Below, one piece after another: positions 43,826-55,084 of a DNA stretch of 64,000 nucleotides (its first letter is position 1; each line of letters starts with the position of its first letter). The stretch is from Chondrilla cf. caribensis (Eukaryota; Porifera; Demospongiae; Chondrillida; Chondrillidae), in NCBI GenBank assembly GCA_964020155.1, contig OZ026566.1, positions 1,166,001 through 1,230,000 of the forward strand, in the 5' to 3' direction. Under the pieces are notes generated by a model that saw only the letters and a list, made by a program, of their open reading frames with translations, did not search any database and was not told the origin of the DNA. A program made the position numbers and the translations under genes.

Positions 43826-44750
43826 AAAACCTAGTGGGAACATCCTATACAGATTATCTTGTGTCTCATACTGTATACGTATATACACACTGATCATGAA
43901 TACTGATTGCTAGTATTGTCATGAATGCCAAGCATGTGGGCGTCCATTGAGGAGGTGCGTGTGACAAAGCAAATATTCATGTCCAGGTCACACAAGGGGC
44001 GTCACTGTTGTGTGTTGTGTGCTCATACAGTTGCTGAGTTTCAAGTTAACATAGCTGATCATGAAGATGAATTTTTAGTAGACTTGTATGTACATTGAAG
44101 ATTATACAAGTTATGATTGAGTCTTAATTCTGAGTCAGCAAAACAATATGGCTTCTCTTATACCCTGACATATCGCTGTCTGTTAGGTTGACAGGTTAAG
44201 TCCTTGAGGAAACACTTACACTAGCTATGCATGTAACATGCACTTTTCTTATTTATAAAAAATATTTTGTAAATGACCCTATTTTCATGCATTACTACAT
44301 TCCAAGTACACATGTGATGGTCTCCATCATGTAGGCTTCAATTCCATCTTTCTCTTGATGTACACATGTCTGAGTGTTGTTGTTAGTGGTGTACCTCACA
44401 CACGTAAACCTATGCTACCATACTCATGTGAGAGAGTGGTATTGTATCTTTTGCATTTGGTGTACAGTCAGTGCTATGTACATTAATCTCTGAACACGCG
44501 ACCATGTAGTCTCTGAGAAAGAATTTGTTACTTCATTTCTACCCAGGGAGCGAATAGCAACAGGTGTACCCGTGCCAGGCTCTAGGGAGTACATTGGAAT
44601 GGAGACTGTAACTGTAGCTGAACTTCGATCCTGCTCGGTCTTGTAGAATAGGAAACTTTCAGACACTTGTTAATGGTCCATATGAAAGCTTTTCATACCT
44701 CAAGTACCACATTCAAGACTCAGAGGACATCCTAGTCCCAGCCTACACAG
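43826..44750. other. Intergenic; mixed modules
   Basis: Repeats 27880-28900-type sequence. No gene. Confidence 0.55.
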
Positions 44751-45432
44751 TCTGCTATTCACTCCTCCTCTGTGGTCATGTACACACCATAGTGTATAGT
44801 TGTCAGCATTGCTTCTCTCATGCCATCATCATTTGTGGATCGAAGAGGATGGCTGACCTTTTAATAATACTGTAGTCCATGTACTGTAGTCCATTGTACA
44901 CTGAAGCTGATGTCCAATATGTAACATCCTTGTCATTCAATTACTTCCTGAATCATTATGTAATTATATATATTATAGTTAATCACTGTACCTCACACAT
45001 ACAAACCTATGCTACCATACTCATGTGAGAGAGTGCTATTGTATCTTGTGCATTTGGTGTACAGTCAGTGCTGTGTACATTAATCTCAGAACACATGACC
45101 ATGTAGTCTTTGAGAAGGAATTTATCACTTCATTTGTACCCAGGGAGTGAATAGCAACAGGTGTACCCGTGCCAGGCTCTAGGGAGTACATTGGAATGGA
45201 GACAGTAACTGTAGCTACACTTTGATCCTTCTCAGTTTTGTAGAATAGGAAACCTTCAAAGACCTGTTAATGATCCATATCAAATACTCAGAGGACATCC
45301 TAGTGCCAGTCTACACAGTCTGTTATTCACTCATCCTCTGTGGTCATGTACACACCATACTGTTGTTATGAGCATCACTTTTCTCATAACATCATCTTTC
45401 ATGGATCAAAGAGGGTGGCTGACCTTCTAGTA

Positions 45433-45500
45433 GTCCTGTAGTCCGTGTACTGTAGTCCATGTACTGTAGTCCATGTACTGCAGTCTGTGTAGTGTATAGT
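45433..45500. repeat. 14-bp minisatellite, about 5 units
   Basis: Has one unit more than its counterpart at 4880-4942. Confidence 0.8.
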
Positions 45501-45846
45501 CAATTGTACACTGAAGCTAATGTCCAATATGTAATATGCTTGTGCTTCAATTACGTATACTTCCTGAATCATTATTTAATCATTTTCATTTTCTATCTTA
45601 TATGTTGCACAATAATTCCAAGTCTTCATGGTATTCACATGTAGACATACCAATGGCCTTCATCTATCCTCTCATATATACATGTAGATACTGCATGCCT
45701 GTGGCCATGTCTACATTGTCTCACTGACATTATGTAGCACCTTTTACAAGCGGTTTCGTATTTTATAATTTGAAAGTGACATCTATTGCTAGCCATACAC
45801 TACACAGGTGCCACTGTGACAGTCATGCAAAGTTCCTTAGTGAGTA

Positions 45847-46312
45847 CAGTGAATTCTCGTTAATCCGCCGCAATTGGTTCAGGCAAGATTTTGATGGATT
45901 ATTGATATGGCGGAATATACTGATCTTCTTCGAGATGTCTCCTACCATTTGTTGCGCAATTTGTACGTTCCGCATCTTCGAGAAACGGACTGTGAGTATT
46001 TTTTACATTGTCGTCGGATTCCTCTTTCTGCATTTGGAAATCTACTTCTACTCCATTGTCAAATCAATTTTAGAACACTTTGCTGCTATTTTGCTCTACA
46101 CTAAAGCAACTGTTCAAAAATTGGCAGATTATCTGTAACTGAAGTCCATACAAAAGTGCAAATTGGTACACAGAAGAATGGCAGATGGCGGAATTGCGAG
46201 ATGGCAGATTATGTATATAGCGTAGCCATACAAGCGAATTCGTTTCAAAATAATATGGCGGATAAAGCGGTTAGGCGGATTTAACTGGTGGCGGATTAAC
46301 GAGAATTCACCA
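45847..46312. mobile_element. pogo-like MITE, 466 bp
   Basis: Termini CAGTGAATTCTCGTTAATCC and GGATTAACGAGAATTCACCA are ~21-bp inverted repeats. TA lies at both edges (45845-45846, 46313-46314). Copy A of the duplication has the empty site (GTGAGTATTTCC, about 5290-5301), so the insertion postdates the duplication. CAGT ends and a TA target fit pogo/Tigger-type Tc1-mariner elements. Frames inside (for example 45907-46104) resemble no transposase I recognise. Confidence 0.88.
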
Positions 46313-47054
46313 TATTTCCAAAGGCACACCAAATGCTTTTTGTCTTCTTTATCAGATGTACTTTTTAGTGAACACAGTGTACAGTGAGCTAGGTACTGAG
46401 TGAGTGTACTATGTGTACTAGTTACAATGAAGTGGATGTACATATGATAATCAGCTATGGATAGGGTATTTATCATAACAGTTACTGAAGTGAGTTGTCA
46501 TCATGATGTTCATACTGTGATTGTAACTACTAATACATGCATGTAGTGTGTTATGAAGTATATTACCTACGTATATGCAACATAATTATTTTATACACAC
46601 ACATGTACATGCACATTACATATTTTTATACAACTCTTCAACAATACTGCAACCATTAATAGTTATGAAAGTATGCATTCCATGTGCTGATAACAATGCT
46701 AACCTTTAATGTGGCAGTTTTAATGTACTATCCCTGAACTGATGCAAGAGATAAAAGGCAAAGTTGAATGGTGTATGTATGTGCAGTACAATCATATCTA
46801 TTTTCTTTATTGTTGTATAATAGTTCCTTCTCCACAAGTATTTTGTGTTTATAATAGTCTATATGTATTTGAAATCCAAAATAAGTGTATTTATTTAATT
46901 GGAATCAAGGTACTTATGCTCATAATTATTATATACTGTATAAATATTTATTAGATTATTAATTTGTCCTAATTTGTATTATTGTTGATTTCTGACGTAT
47001 ACAAAGGGTTGGCGTTCATTGAGTGTGCATATAACTAGAACCTATCCTCTGCAC

Positions 47055-47540
47055 TGCTACAGTTAATGGTGTGCATGGCTGATCGTGAGCCGGGAGCTCG
47101 AGGTACTTGTCAGAGGATCCATGGTTGTAGCAACTATTCATGTCCTGGTCATGCAGCAAGAGCTGTGTACCGTGTTTCCAAGTTGCTGAGATTTGAGTGT
47201 GCAGTTCACCGAGGGATTAAATTGGTATGTAGTTTAAGTGTTAGGACTTTGAACCTACGTACGTCTAAGCGAACACTGACAAACAGGAAAACCCATGATT
47301 ATCACTGTGGGTGAAAGTGTTATCCCATATAAGAATTTCAACTTAAAGTTTGTCCTTACCTTCACACAACCTTTACATATCCGTCCTCCAATTAAGGTTG
47401 TACAAGCTTGTATGAGGTTGTGGTGAGGTTGTAGGAGATGCCTATAAGGTTGTACAAGCTTGTACATGGTCGCTACCATGGTTGGTACAACCTTGTTTAC
47501 AGTTTCAGTTCCTAGGTTGTGACACGGTTGTTACAAGCTT
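47055..47540. repeat. Dispersed module R, copy 6
   Basis: Counterpart of 6147-6600 in copy A; includes the inverted-looking AGCTTGTACATGGTCGCTAC stretch seen only in these two copies. Confidence 0.7.
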
Positions 47541-47612
47541 CAGTATAATTATTATTGTCAAGGATAATAACACATGTGTAGTGTAGTCCATATATAATGT
47601 AGACTGTTACTA

Positions 47613-47815
47613 GATCTGTTGGCATGACGGAGCAGGGGTGGCAAATGTCCTAGCAAGCTCAGGATGACAGTTTGGAAGGTCCTTGTTGTAGCTGAGGGTC
47701 TGGTTGACATTCTTCATGATGTTCTCCTCTAGTTCCAGTTGTATGTCTTTCTTGACCTCTTTGACTTCAGTGTAAGATAGGGAGAATGTTCCCGGAGAAC
47801 CAGGTAGTCCAGAGG
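47613..47815 (-). pseudogene. Fragment of a gamma-type array gene, duplicated copy
   Basis: Counterpart of 6697-6896, with a few substitutions (GAGAACCAGG for GAGGACCAGG). Confidence 0.8.
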
Positions 47816-47829
47816 GGGTTCTTGGGGGA

Positions 47830-47975
47830 TCTTACAGATACAATTGTCGCAGATGCTGGCCAGATTCACGTGACAGAACAGCGAGAATGCCTAATTTGTG
47901 GATAAAATTTTCGCGGATGTTAGGCCAACCGCAAAATCCGTGAAAATTTTGTCCCACGAAAATTTTCCGCTATAC
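47830..47975. mobile_element. Truncated TATAGCGGGAAA MITE, duplicated copy
   Basis: Counterpart of 6925-7072. Ends TTTTCCGCTATACGG. Confidence 0.65.
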
Positions 47976-48097
47976 GGTCTGTTATGGTTTCCATAGAAGA
48001 AACATGCTGTAGTCATTCTATTTTATGTGGATTTTGCAAAACGCATACAAATGAACAATAAATTCACAAAATTAATACTGTCTCCTATGTGTGATTT

Positions 48098-48188
48098 GTA
48101 CATGTACCACAGGTTGGTAGTATAGTGTGTACATGTACCTCAGGTTGGTAGTATTGTGTGTACATGTACCTCAGGTTGGTAGTATTGA
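48098..48188. repeat. 31-bp minisatellite, 3 units
   Basis: Counterpart of 7183-7270, but all units are full length, so the short unit in copy A is a later deletion. Confidence 0.9.
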
Positions 48189-49129
48189 AACACACCATGC
48201 AGATTTCACACACCTTTCTTATTTATGTACAACTGTTGGCATAAATGCACACTGTATTGAAATGACCCTATATTTTTTCATGCATTACTACATTCCAAGT
48301 ACACATGTGATGGTCTCCATCATGTAGGCTTCAATTCCATCTTTCTCTCAATTTTATGTGTACACATGTGAGTGTTGTTGTTAGTGGTGTACCTCACACC
48401 ATAGATACTCTATACCCCTCACACATGCAAACATATGCTATACCATACCCATGTGAGAGAGTGCTATTGTATCTTGTGCATATGGTGTACAGTCATTGCT
48501 ATGTACAGTAATCTCAGAACACGTGACCATGTAGTCTCTGAGAAGGAATTTGCACTTCATTTCTACTTGAAGAGCAAATAGCAACAGGTGTACCCAGCAA
48601 TGATGTTAGCTCCACCTCAATCCCCCTCGTACTTGTAGAACACAGTGTCCTAACTCTCTTTGTATAGACATGTTCAATGACCAGTTACGTATAGCTGTTT
48701 ATATTCTAAAACATGCTAGGATCCCAGGTGTACAGTGGAAAGATAACAGTAACTGTAGCTCCACTTTGATCCCCCTCAGTCTTGTACAATGGGAAACCTT
48801 AAAGACCTGTTAATGGTCCATATCATAGCTGTTGAATCAGATACCTCAAACACCACATTCAAGACTCAGAGGATATCCTGGTGCCAGCCTACACAGTCTG
48901 TTATTCACTCCTCCTCTGTGGTCACGTACACACCATAGTGTAGTTGTCAGCATTACCACTGTCATGATATCAAACACATGCATATGATCTCAACCATGTA
49001 AAATTCAGTTTATGACTTTGCCAATGGGTATATACTTTTCAGTTGCATAGAGTGTACTGTATTACTAAGTTTATTCCCATTCTGTATTTCTCCAGTATGT
49101 GATTGTACATAGACACTGTTCACTAAGAC

Positions 49130-49231
49130 ACACACACACACACACACACACACACCACACCACACCACACACACACCACACACACACACACCACACCACA
49201 CCACACACACACACACTAACACACACACACA

Positions 49232-49262
<31 letters not shown>

Positions 49263-49398
49263 CACACACACCACACACCACACACACCACACACACGCAC
49301 ACCACACACACACCACACCACACCACACACACCACACACACACACACGCACACTAACACACACACACACACACACATATCACACACACCATACACACA

Positions 49399-49481
<83 letters not shown>
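49130..49481. repeat. CA microsatellite, longest in the window
   Basis: About 350 bp, with CACCACACCACACC blocks on the left and ~90 bp of pure (CA)n on the right. Confidence 0.96.
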
Positions 49482-49483
<2 letters not shown>

Positions 49484-49973
49484 TTCCTCATGCCATGATC
49501 CATGCAGGTTCTCTGTACTATCGTATTCTACATCATACTGGCTTGAGAGAGACTGGTTAGACAGTACAAGAAGAAAGATATTCCTTAGGAAAACAGCATA
49601 GCACTAACTCCTCCTCATGGAATGCAGAACCTAGTGGAGGAGGAATTACATCTGTGATTGATGTATCTATCATTATCTTTATCATTTGTTGTTGTCATAA
49701 CAGTTGTTCTGTTTAAAATTCAAAGAATATGTACTTATGTATTATGTGGTATGAATAAATTTAAAATTAATGTAGCTGCAGTGTAAAAGGCGCGCGTTAT
49801 TGCGCAATCATATAATAAAATGGCGACCATACCTGGGTAAATATTCGTTATTCAGAATCCATACAGAATAAAGTCTATTTGTTAATTTTAATTGGAATGA
49901 AGGTATGATTTACGCGTGATTATGATAGATTTGTCCTAATTTGCATTGTATTAATTTCTGATGTATGCCGCCG
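49482..49973. other. Intergenic; CA-repeat flank
   Basis: Fixed flank with an internal deletion near 49620, then the AT-rich module with CGCGCGTTATTGCGCAATC also seen at 20585 and 61510. No gene. Confidence 0.6.
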
Positions 49974-50424
49974 CTACAGTTCCTGGTGTCCATGCCTGAT
50001 CGTGAACCGGAACTCGAGGTACTTGTCGGAGGATCCATGGTTGTAGCAACTATTTGTGTCCTGGTTATGCAGGAGTTGTGTATTGTGTTACCAAGTTGCT
50101 GAGATTCGAGTGTGCGGTTGGCCGAGGAATGAATCGTCTACTGGTTGTAGTTGGAGTGTTAGGACTTTGAAGCTAAGTACTTATAAGCGAACATTGACAA
50201 ACAGAAAACCCGTGTTAAGAGATAATCACTGTGAGTGGAAGTGTTATCCCATATGAAATTTTCAACTTTGTCCTCATCTCCACACAACCTTTACATATCC
50301 ATCCTCCAAGGTCACACACTTGTATATATTAGCTGGTAATAAGGTTGCTGGAGCTTCCTATAAGGTTGTAGAAGCTTGTATAAACATAGTTGCTACAACC
50401 TTGTTCACCGTTTCAGTTCCCAGG
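49974..50424. repeat. Dispersed module R, copy 7, with empty hAT site
   Basis: GTAGAAGC at 50368-50375 is uninterrupted, while the matching position is filled at 9804, 21178 and 62098. Confidence 0.75.
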
Positions 50425-50637
50425 TTGTTAGTATTGTGTCTACATGTACCTCAGGTTGGTAGTATTGTGTGTACATGTATACCTCAGGTTGGTGGTATTG
50501 TGTGTACATGTACCTCAGGTTGGTGGTATTGTGTGTACATGTATACCTCAGGTTGGTGGTATTGTGTGTACATGTACCTCAGGTTGGTAGTATTGTGTGT
50601 ACATGTATACCTCAGGTTGGTAATATTGTGTGTACAT
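50425..50637. repeat. 31/33-bp minisatellite, about 7 units
   Basis: Several units carry an extra TA (ACATGTATACCTCAGG), alternating with 31-bp units. Confidence 0.92.
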
Positions 50638-50639
50638 CC

Positions 50640-51067
50640 ATACCTCTGTTCAATATATCCTACAGACCATTATTTAGAACTGTTTATAAATACTTGTTTG
50701 TTGAAGTGTATGATTTTTCTTTAAATATAGTGTTTATCCGTTCATTGTACTATATACTTTACGTTATCTGCTAATATTGAGGATTTTATCAAATGCATTT
50801 GTCCTGTATTGTTGTATTACATGATTGAAAGTAGTGCAGGGTGAGTGATCTACTACAATACTATACATTTTTTGCGACAGCTTGATTTTAATTTTACAAT
50901 ACATGCTCAATAATTAAGATTGTGACTGATATTGAATGGTTTGATGTGACATGGATCATCGACCCAAAGCTACTAGAGTCCTACAGTGCTGTAATAGAGA
51001 ACAATGTGTTGTGTATGTATGCAGGGATGACAGTGAGTGTGGCCTCAGACTGTGCTTGAATGAGCTC
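50640..51067. other. Intergenic; 3' flank of a type-a gene
   Basis: Repeats 41506-41946. The + frame reads TDIEWFDVTWIIDPKLLES here. Confidence 0.6.
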
Positions 51068-51208
51068 ATTTGTGAAGGTAGATCTCTAGGAGCTCCAGGT
51101 ACAGGTCTTCGTTTGCAAGGCCTTCATCAGCACACAGACGTAATTCAATGTCCCCCTCCACTTCCTGTGGTAGAGTACGACAGAACCAGTGCATTCCAGG
51201 TTGTGCAC
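51068..51208 (-). pseudogene. C-terminal stub of a type-a array gene
   Basis: Only the last ~45 codons remain (CRTLPQEVEGD to EDLYLELLEIYL-like end). Similarity breaks off in the CAQPGM codons at TTGTGCAC. Upstream is unrelated sequence like 13660-13740. The family's usual stop codon is mutated (CATTTGTGAAGG for CATTACTGAAGG). Confidence 0.82.
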
Positions 51209-51363
51209 ATGTGTCTTATGTCGGTATTGTGATGTAGTGTATGGTGTACTTTCTACCTCCTGCAAACAAAGATGTATTAACATAATCACAGAACCCAATA
51301 GTATACACATACTCAGGGCATTCTTTTTATTATAAGGAATAATAATAATTTCATTTACTGTAA

Positions 51364-51566
51364 CAGTGGAACCTCTATTAAAGGACTCTCCCAATAAAGG
51401 ACACCATAGAAATTTCCTCCCTACAAAGGACACTTTCTTAGGCCCAAAAAAATTAATGAACTTTCCTATAGTACTAATACATTTTTCTCCTCTGAAAAGT
51501 GGACAACCTCTCTACAGTGGATAAATTAGCTGGTCCCAACGTGTCCTTTATAGAGAGGTTTCACTG
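51364..51566. mobile_element. pogo-like MITE (CAGTGGAACC family), copy 2
   Basis: Ends CAGTGGAACCTCTATTAAAG and CTTTATAGAGAGGTTTCACTG minus its first base are inverted repeats. Shares the GGTCCCAACGTGTCCTTTAT stretch with the 17721 element. TA follows the right end (51567-51568); on the left the nearest TA is one base away. Confidence 0.75.
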
Positions 51567-51568
51567 TA

Positions 51569-52413
51569 ATACGTATAGGTAGGTGAATGTCTACTCAATG
51601 ACATTTATTATGTGTATTGTATGGAGTTCCTTATACTATCCCAGGATGTGGATGTACAGTCATAGACATACTAGTAATAGTATACATCCTCTCATCTCCA
51701 TGAGTCAGGGTACTCGATCATATTCCACACCATTGAGCTGATTCAGTCACTTTGCTGTACTGTGGGCAGAAATTTGGAAGGGATTCCAAATAGTTAGTAA
51801 GAATACTGGTCGAGTACAAAGTAAGTACAGAGTGAGGAAAACTACAACTATAAGACACTGCCTTTGACCAAATAAACTATTTGCTATGTACATTGAAATG
51901 GAAGTTTAATGATCTTGGTCTGTAAGGTGCTTCGTATCAATCCATCAATATCTCTATTATGAGCTGATGGGCCTACTTTGCACAATTGTTCAATATTGTG
52001 AAAGCATTGCTACATGCGATATTCACGTTTTCAAGGACAAAAGCAAAGTACCGCAGCTATTATTTATTGAAAAGTATTATATACTATAGATTTCCCAACT
52101 TGTTTGTTTTTGAAATCCTATTCTCATAAACTTGCATCCATGACTGATCGTGAGAAGGTTGGTGCATGTCAGTGGCTTTATGGTTTTAGCAGTTATTTGT
52201 GTTCTGGTTAGTGTTTTGTGTTGTATAACCAGTTGCTGTGAATTGCGTGTGTGAGCTGATCAAAAAGATGAATCACTCAATCACAGGTTTGTAGTTTGAG
52301 TGGTTAGAACTATTATAGTACAGTAATACTCAACCAGACTACATACTAGTGGAATACTAAGTTTTGTAACTTCTACCATATCATGATCGTTATACTGAAT
52401 GTAAATCCTGGAC
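51569..52413. other. Intergenic; repeats of 13.8-18 kb material
   Basis: 51640-52010 matches 13800-14030 and 16310-16650. 52080-52413 matches 17400-17942 without the MITE (empty site at 52361). No gene. Confidence 0.6.
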
Positions 52414-52770
52414 TGGTGGTATTGTGTGTACATGTATCTCAGATTGGTAGTAATGTGTGTACATGTACCTCAGGTTGGTGGTATTGTGTGTACATGTACC
52501 TCATGTTGGTGGTATTATGTGTACATGTACCTTAGGTTGTTAGTATTGTGTGTACATGTACCTCAGGTTGGTAGTATTATGTGTACATGTACCTCATGTT
52601 GGTGGTATTGTGTGTACATGTACCTCAGGTTGGTAGTATTGGGTGTACATGTACCTTAAGGTTGGTAGTATTGTGTGTACTTGTACCTTAGGGTGGTGGT
52701 ATTGTGTGTACATGTACCTCAGGTTGGTGGTATTGTGTGTACATGTACCTCAGGTTGGTAGTATTGTGTG
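52414..52770. repeat. 31-bp minisatellite, about 11-12 units
   Basis: Second longest array. CTCATGTTGG and CTTAGGTTGTT variants recur in pairs, suggesting internal duplication of a 2-3-unit block. Confidence 0.93.
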
Positions 52771-53196
52771 CATGCATATATTCTATAGATCATTTTTTGA
52801 CCTGTTAATAATTATTTGTTTGTCGAAGTGTATCCATCCATTAAATATAGTGTTCATCCGTACATACTCCTACTTATGTTATCTGCTTATATTGAGGATT
52901 CACTGCTATCAAATGAACATGTCCTGTATTGTTGTATCATGCTTGAAAGTAGCGCAGAGTGAGTGATCTACTACAATCCTATACATTTTATATGATAATA
53001 ATTCTTTTTGATTTAGTCTCACAATACATGCTTAATTAATAACATTGTGACTAATATTGAATGGTTTGGTGTGACATGGATCATCGACCCAAAGCTACTA
53101 GAGTCCTACAGTGCTGTAATAGAGAACAATGTGTTGTGTATGTATGTAGGGATAACAGTGAGTGCGGCCTCAGACTATTGTGCTCGAATGAGCTCA
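52771..53196. other. Intergenic; 3' flank of a type-a gene
   Basis: Repeats 41506-41946 and 50640-51067. The + frame is altered (TNIEWFGVTW). Confidence 0.6.
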
Positions 53197-54327
53197 TTAC
53201 TGAAGGTAAATCTCTAGGAGCTCCAGGTACAGGTCTTCGTTTGCAAGGCCTTCATCAGCACACAGACGCACTTCGATGTCCCCCTCCACTTCCTGTGGTA
53301 GAGTACGACAGAACCAGGGCATTCCAGGTTGTGCACAGCAGTTGTTACCAGTACCACAACCCTCTCCGTCCCATAGAGGGTCATTGATATGAACAGTGGT
53401 GAAATCATATATTCCAGTATTCCCAGACTCACAATAGTAGTGATCCCCAACAAATGACGGAGGATTACGCCCTGGGTACTTGGCACATAAACAGTTATGA
53501 ACCCCGTTAAAGTTGTAATCATCAGAGAGTCCCGCAGCATAGGTCCATATGTGCTTTCTAGGAGATCCGTATGTTATAGATATACCATCAACATAGTAGG
53601 TGTTGATGTCGTTTCTTCCATTATAGCTGTCTGTACTTCCTCCTTGGTACCCGATAGCTTGTCCACACACCTTATTGTACTTCGTTCCATGTGTGGAGAA
53701 GGTAACTGATGAACAGCTAGCACCACCACTTGTAGTCCTAGTACAAAGTTTCTTTGGAGATGTTATCAGCCGCAAAGTTTCTGGACAAGTAGCTCCATCT
53801 TCAGTCATGTTGATGTATGCAATTCTTGTCCAACCTTTAGAGCCGCAGTGCCAACTGTCCATGTTACAGTAAACTGGTCTAATAGCTGTAATCTGTCCCT
53901 CTTCAGTTTCCAACCAGTAGGACTGTGAAGGGGCTTTTGGGTTACACTGGTGTATCTGGTAGCAGGACCTAGCAGGAGAGTTCTTGGTCACACCCAGTGT
54001 ACAGGGAGCGTCAATTTGTGCAAGTTCTTCTCTGGTTTTGTTGTTTATTTCCTTTTCAATGGTTTGTTGAAGTTCCTCCCGTATTGAGTGTTTGAGTTGC
54101 TGTGCTTCAGTGAATGTTAGGGAGAACTTTCCCGGTGGTCCCGGTGGTCCAGGTACTCCAGGTACTCCAGGGATACCATTGGTCCCAGGACAACAAGAAG
54201 GTCCTTGTGGAAGTTGGCACTGAGTGTTGTTGTTGATTTGTTGCTCTGTGTCCCTCGGATGGGATTTAGCAAGGATGTACCAAGTGAAGTTGGTCAGACA
54301 TAGGATAAGCAATCCCCTGGGAAACAT
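53197..54327 (-). CDS. Secreted collagen-stalk, FReD-like domain protein (alpha-a chimera)
   Basis: 376 residues from the ATG at 54327. The alpha first half has a signal peptide (about 1-20), LAKSHP, Cys-rich GPSCCPGTNG, collagen G51-G66, and a charged helical stalk (about 69-105, QQLKHSIREELQQ) like the 22583 gene. After GWTRIAYINMTEDGA (about 165-179) it switches to type a: CTRTTSGGASCSS and GQAIGYQGGSTDS match the 33066 gene, and the end EGLANEDLYLELLEIYLQ and the 3' flank are type a. Unusual changes in conserved blocks are NCLCAKYPG for NCPCAKYPG and PGRNPPSFVG for PGPAPPSFVG. Otherwise intact. Probably a functional recombinant gene. Confidence 0.87.
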   Translation of the reverse strand: MFPRGLLILCLTNFTWYILAKSHPRDTEQQINNNTQCQLPQGPSCCPGTNGIPGVPGVPGPPGPPGKFSLTFTEAQQLKHSIREELQQTIEKEINNKTREELAQIDAPCTLGVTKNSPARSCYQIHQCNPKAPSQSYWLETEEGQITAIRPVYCNMDSWHCGSKGWTRIAYINMTEDGATCPETLRLITSPKKLCTRTTSGGASCSSVTFSTHGTKYNKVCGQAIGYQGGSTDSYNGRNDINTYYVDGISITYGSPRKHIWTYAAGLSDDYNFNGVHNCLCAKYPGRNPPSFVGDHYYCESGNTGIYDFTTVHINDPLWDGEGCGTGNNCCAQPGMPWFCRTLPQEVEGDIEVRLCADEGLANEDLYLELLEIYLQ

Positions 54328-54400
54328 AGTCTTTGTTCAACAGCTCTCAACTTTAACCACGATACTCAACTGAACTAGCTGCTTGTCTTTGCTGCATTGG

Positions 54401-54408
54401 TTTATATA
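54401..54408 (-). promoter_or_regulatory. TATA box of the 53197-54327 gene
   Basis: TATATAAA on the minus strand, about 74-81 bp upstream of the ATG, followed upstream by GCTGCTATAT... replaced here by CAGGTAGTGATCA-type alpha sequence. This is the empty-site counterpart of the transposon-bearing promoter at 58419. Confidence 0.65.
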
Positions 54409-54409
54409 G

Positions 54410-54886
54410 CAGGTAGTGATCAAGTTAATATAATATGAGTCAATGACGTTTACATTGCATACCTATGTACAAGTATGACATCACAATCTTGTTTGTACCC
54501 ATCAGACACTCTGATGCCACTCCTATAAGATAATAATAGAAATAAATGATTTAAAGTGGTTTGCGGAGAGGGGTGTCTTTTCATTTTCAGTTTGCAATCA
54601 ATCATTTAAACCCTGTTTCAAATTGATTGTAATTGTTTAGGCTAACTACAGTAGACACAAGCTGGGTACAGACAGAGTGACTGCCTAGTGTCTATACTGC
54701 AGTTCAAGGCTCTAGTTCTCCAGGTTTGGATGTGGCACTTCACTGGTGAGAGTCAGCTACACATCATGTCACACACCATGCACTTGTCTCAGCCTAACGT
54801 CATGCATGGTTGCTATATCAACTGTGTACAATGTGTGTGTGGACGTCTCCCGGTGAATGTATGATATGTTATGTACAATACACAAG
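54410..54886. other. Alpha upstream block
   Basis: Matches 23730-24220 and 59330-59830. It ends abruptly in a pseudogene fragment at ACACAAG|CTTTAGAGCCGG. No gene. Confidence 0.55.
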
Positions 54887-55084
54887 CTTTAGAGCCGGAA
54901 TGCCAATTGTCCATGTCACAATAGACACGTTCCGAAGTAGTCTCGTTCCCATCTCTACCCACAATCCAGTACAGACCAGATGGTGGAGATTGTTCACATT
55001 GATAGATGTGGAGACATGACATGGCTGGTGTAGAGTGGCATTTACCAACATCTTGAGAACAGTTGAAATTGTTAACCCTTTTCC
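54887..55084 (-). pseudogene. Internal fragment of a beta-type array gene
   Basis: Runs from the SGSKGW codons just before the hinge, through YCDM, GLYWI and the first cysteines, to the stalk (KRVNNFNCSQD), where it breaks into a 14-bp minisatellite (CTGTAGTCCATGTACTG). Both ends of the gene are missing. The downstream break is again next to the hinge. Confidence 0.82.

Larger units (their letters stand above)
44750..49080. repeat. Segmental duplication, copy B
   Basis: Collinear with 4200-8170 (copy A). Differences include the MITE at 45847-46312 and an extra CTCACACCATAGATACTCTA segment near 48395. It lacks the inverted duplication that copy A has at 7985-8006. Confidence 0.8.

Noticed and set aside
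45770..46138. 122-codon + strand frame at the MITE
   Set aside because: It spans the MITE's left boundary, so it cannot be an ancestral gene. The empty-site copy has no such frame.
46129..46476. 115-codon minus-strand frame
   Set aside because: It runs out of the MITE's right end into duplicated AT-rich DNA. No homology is recognised and it is not open in copy A.
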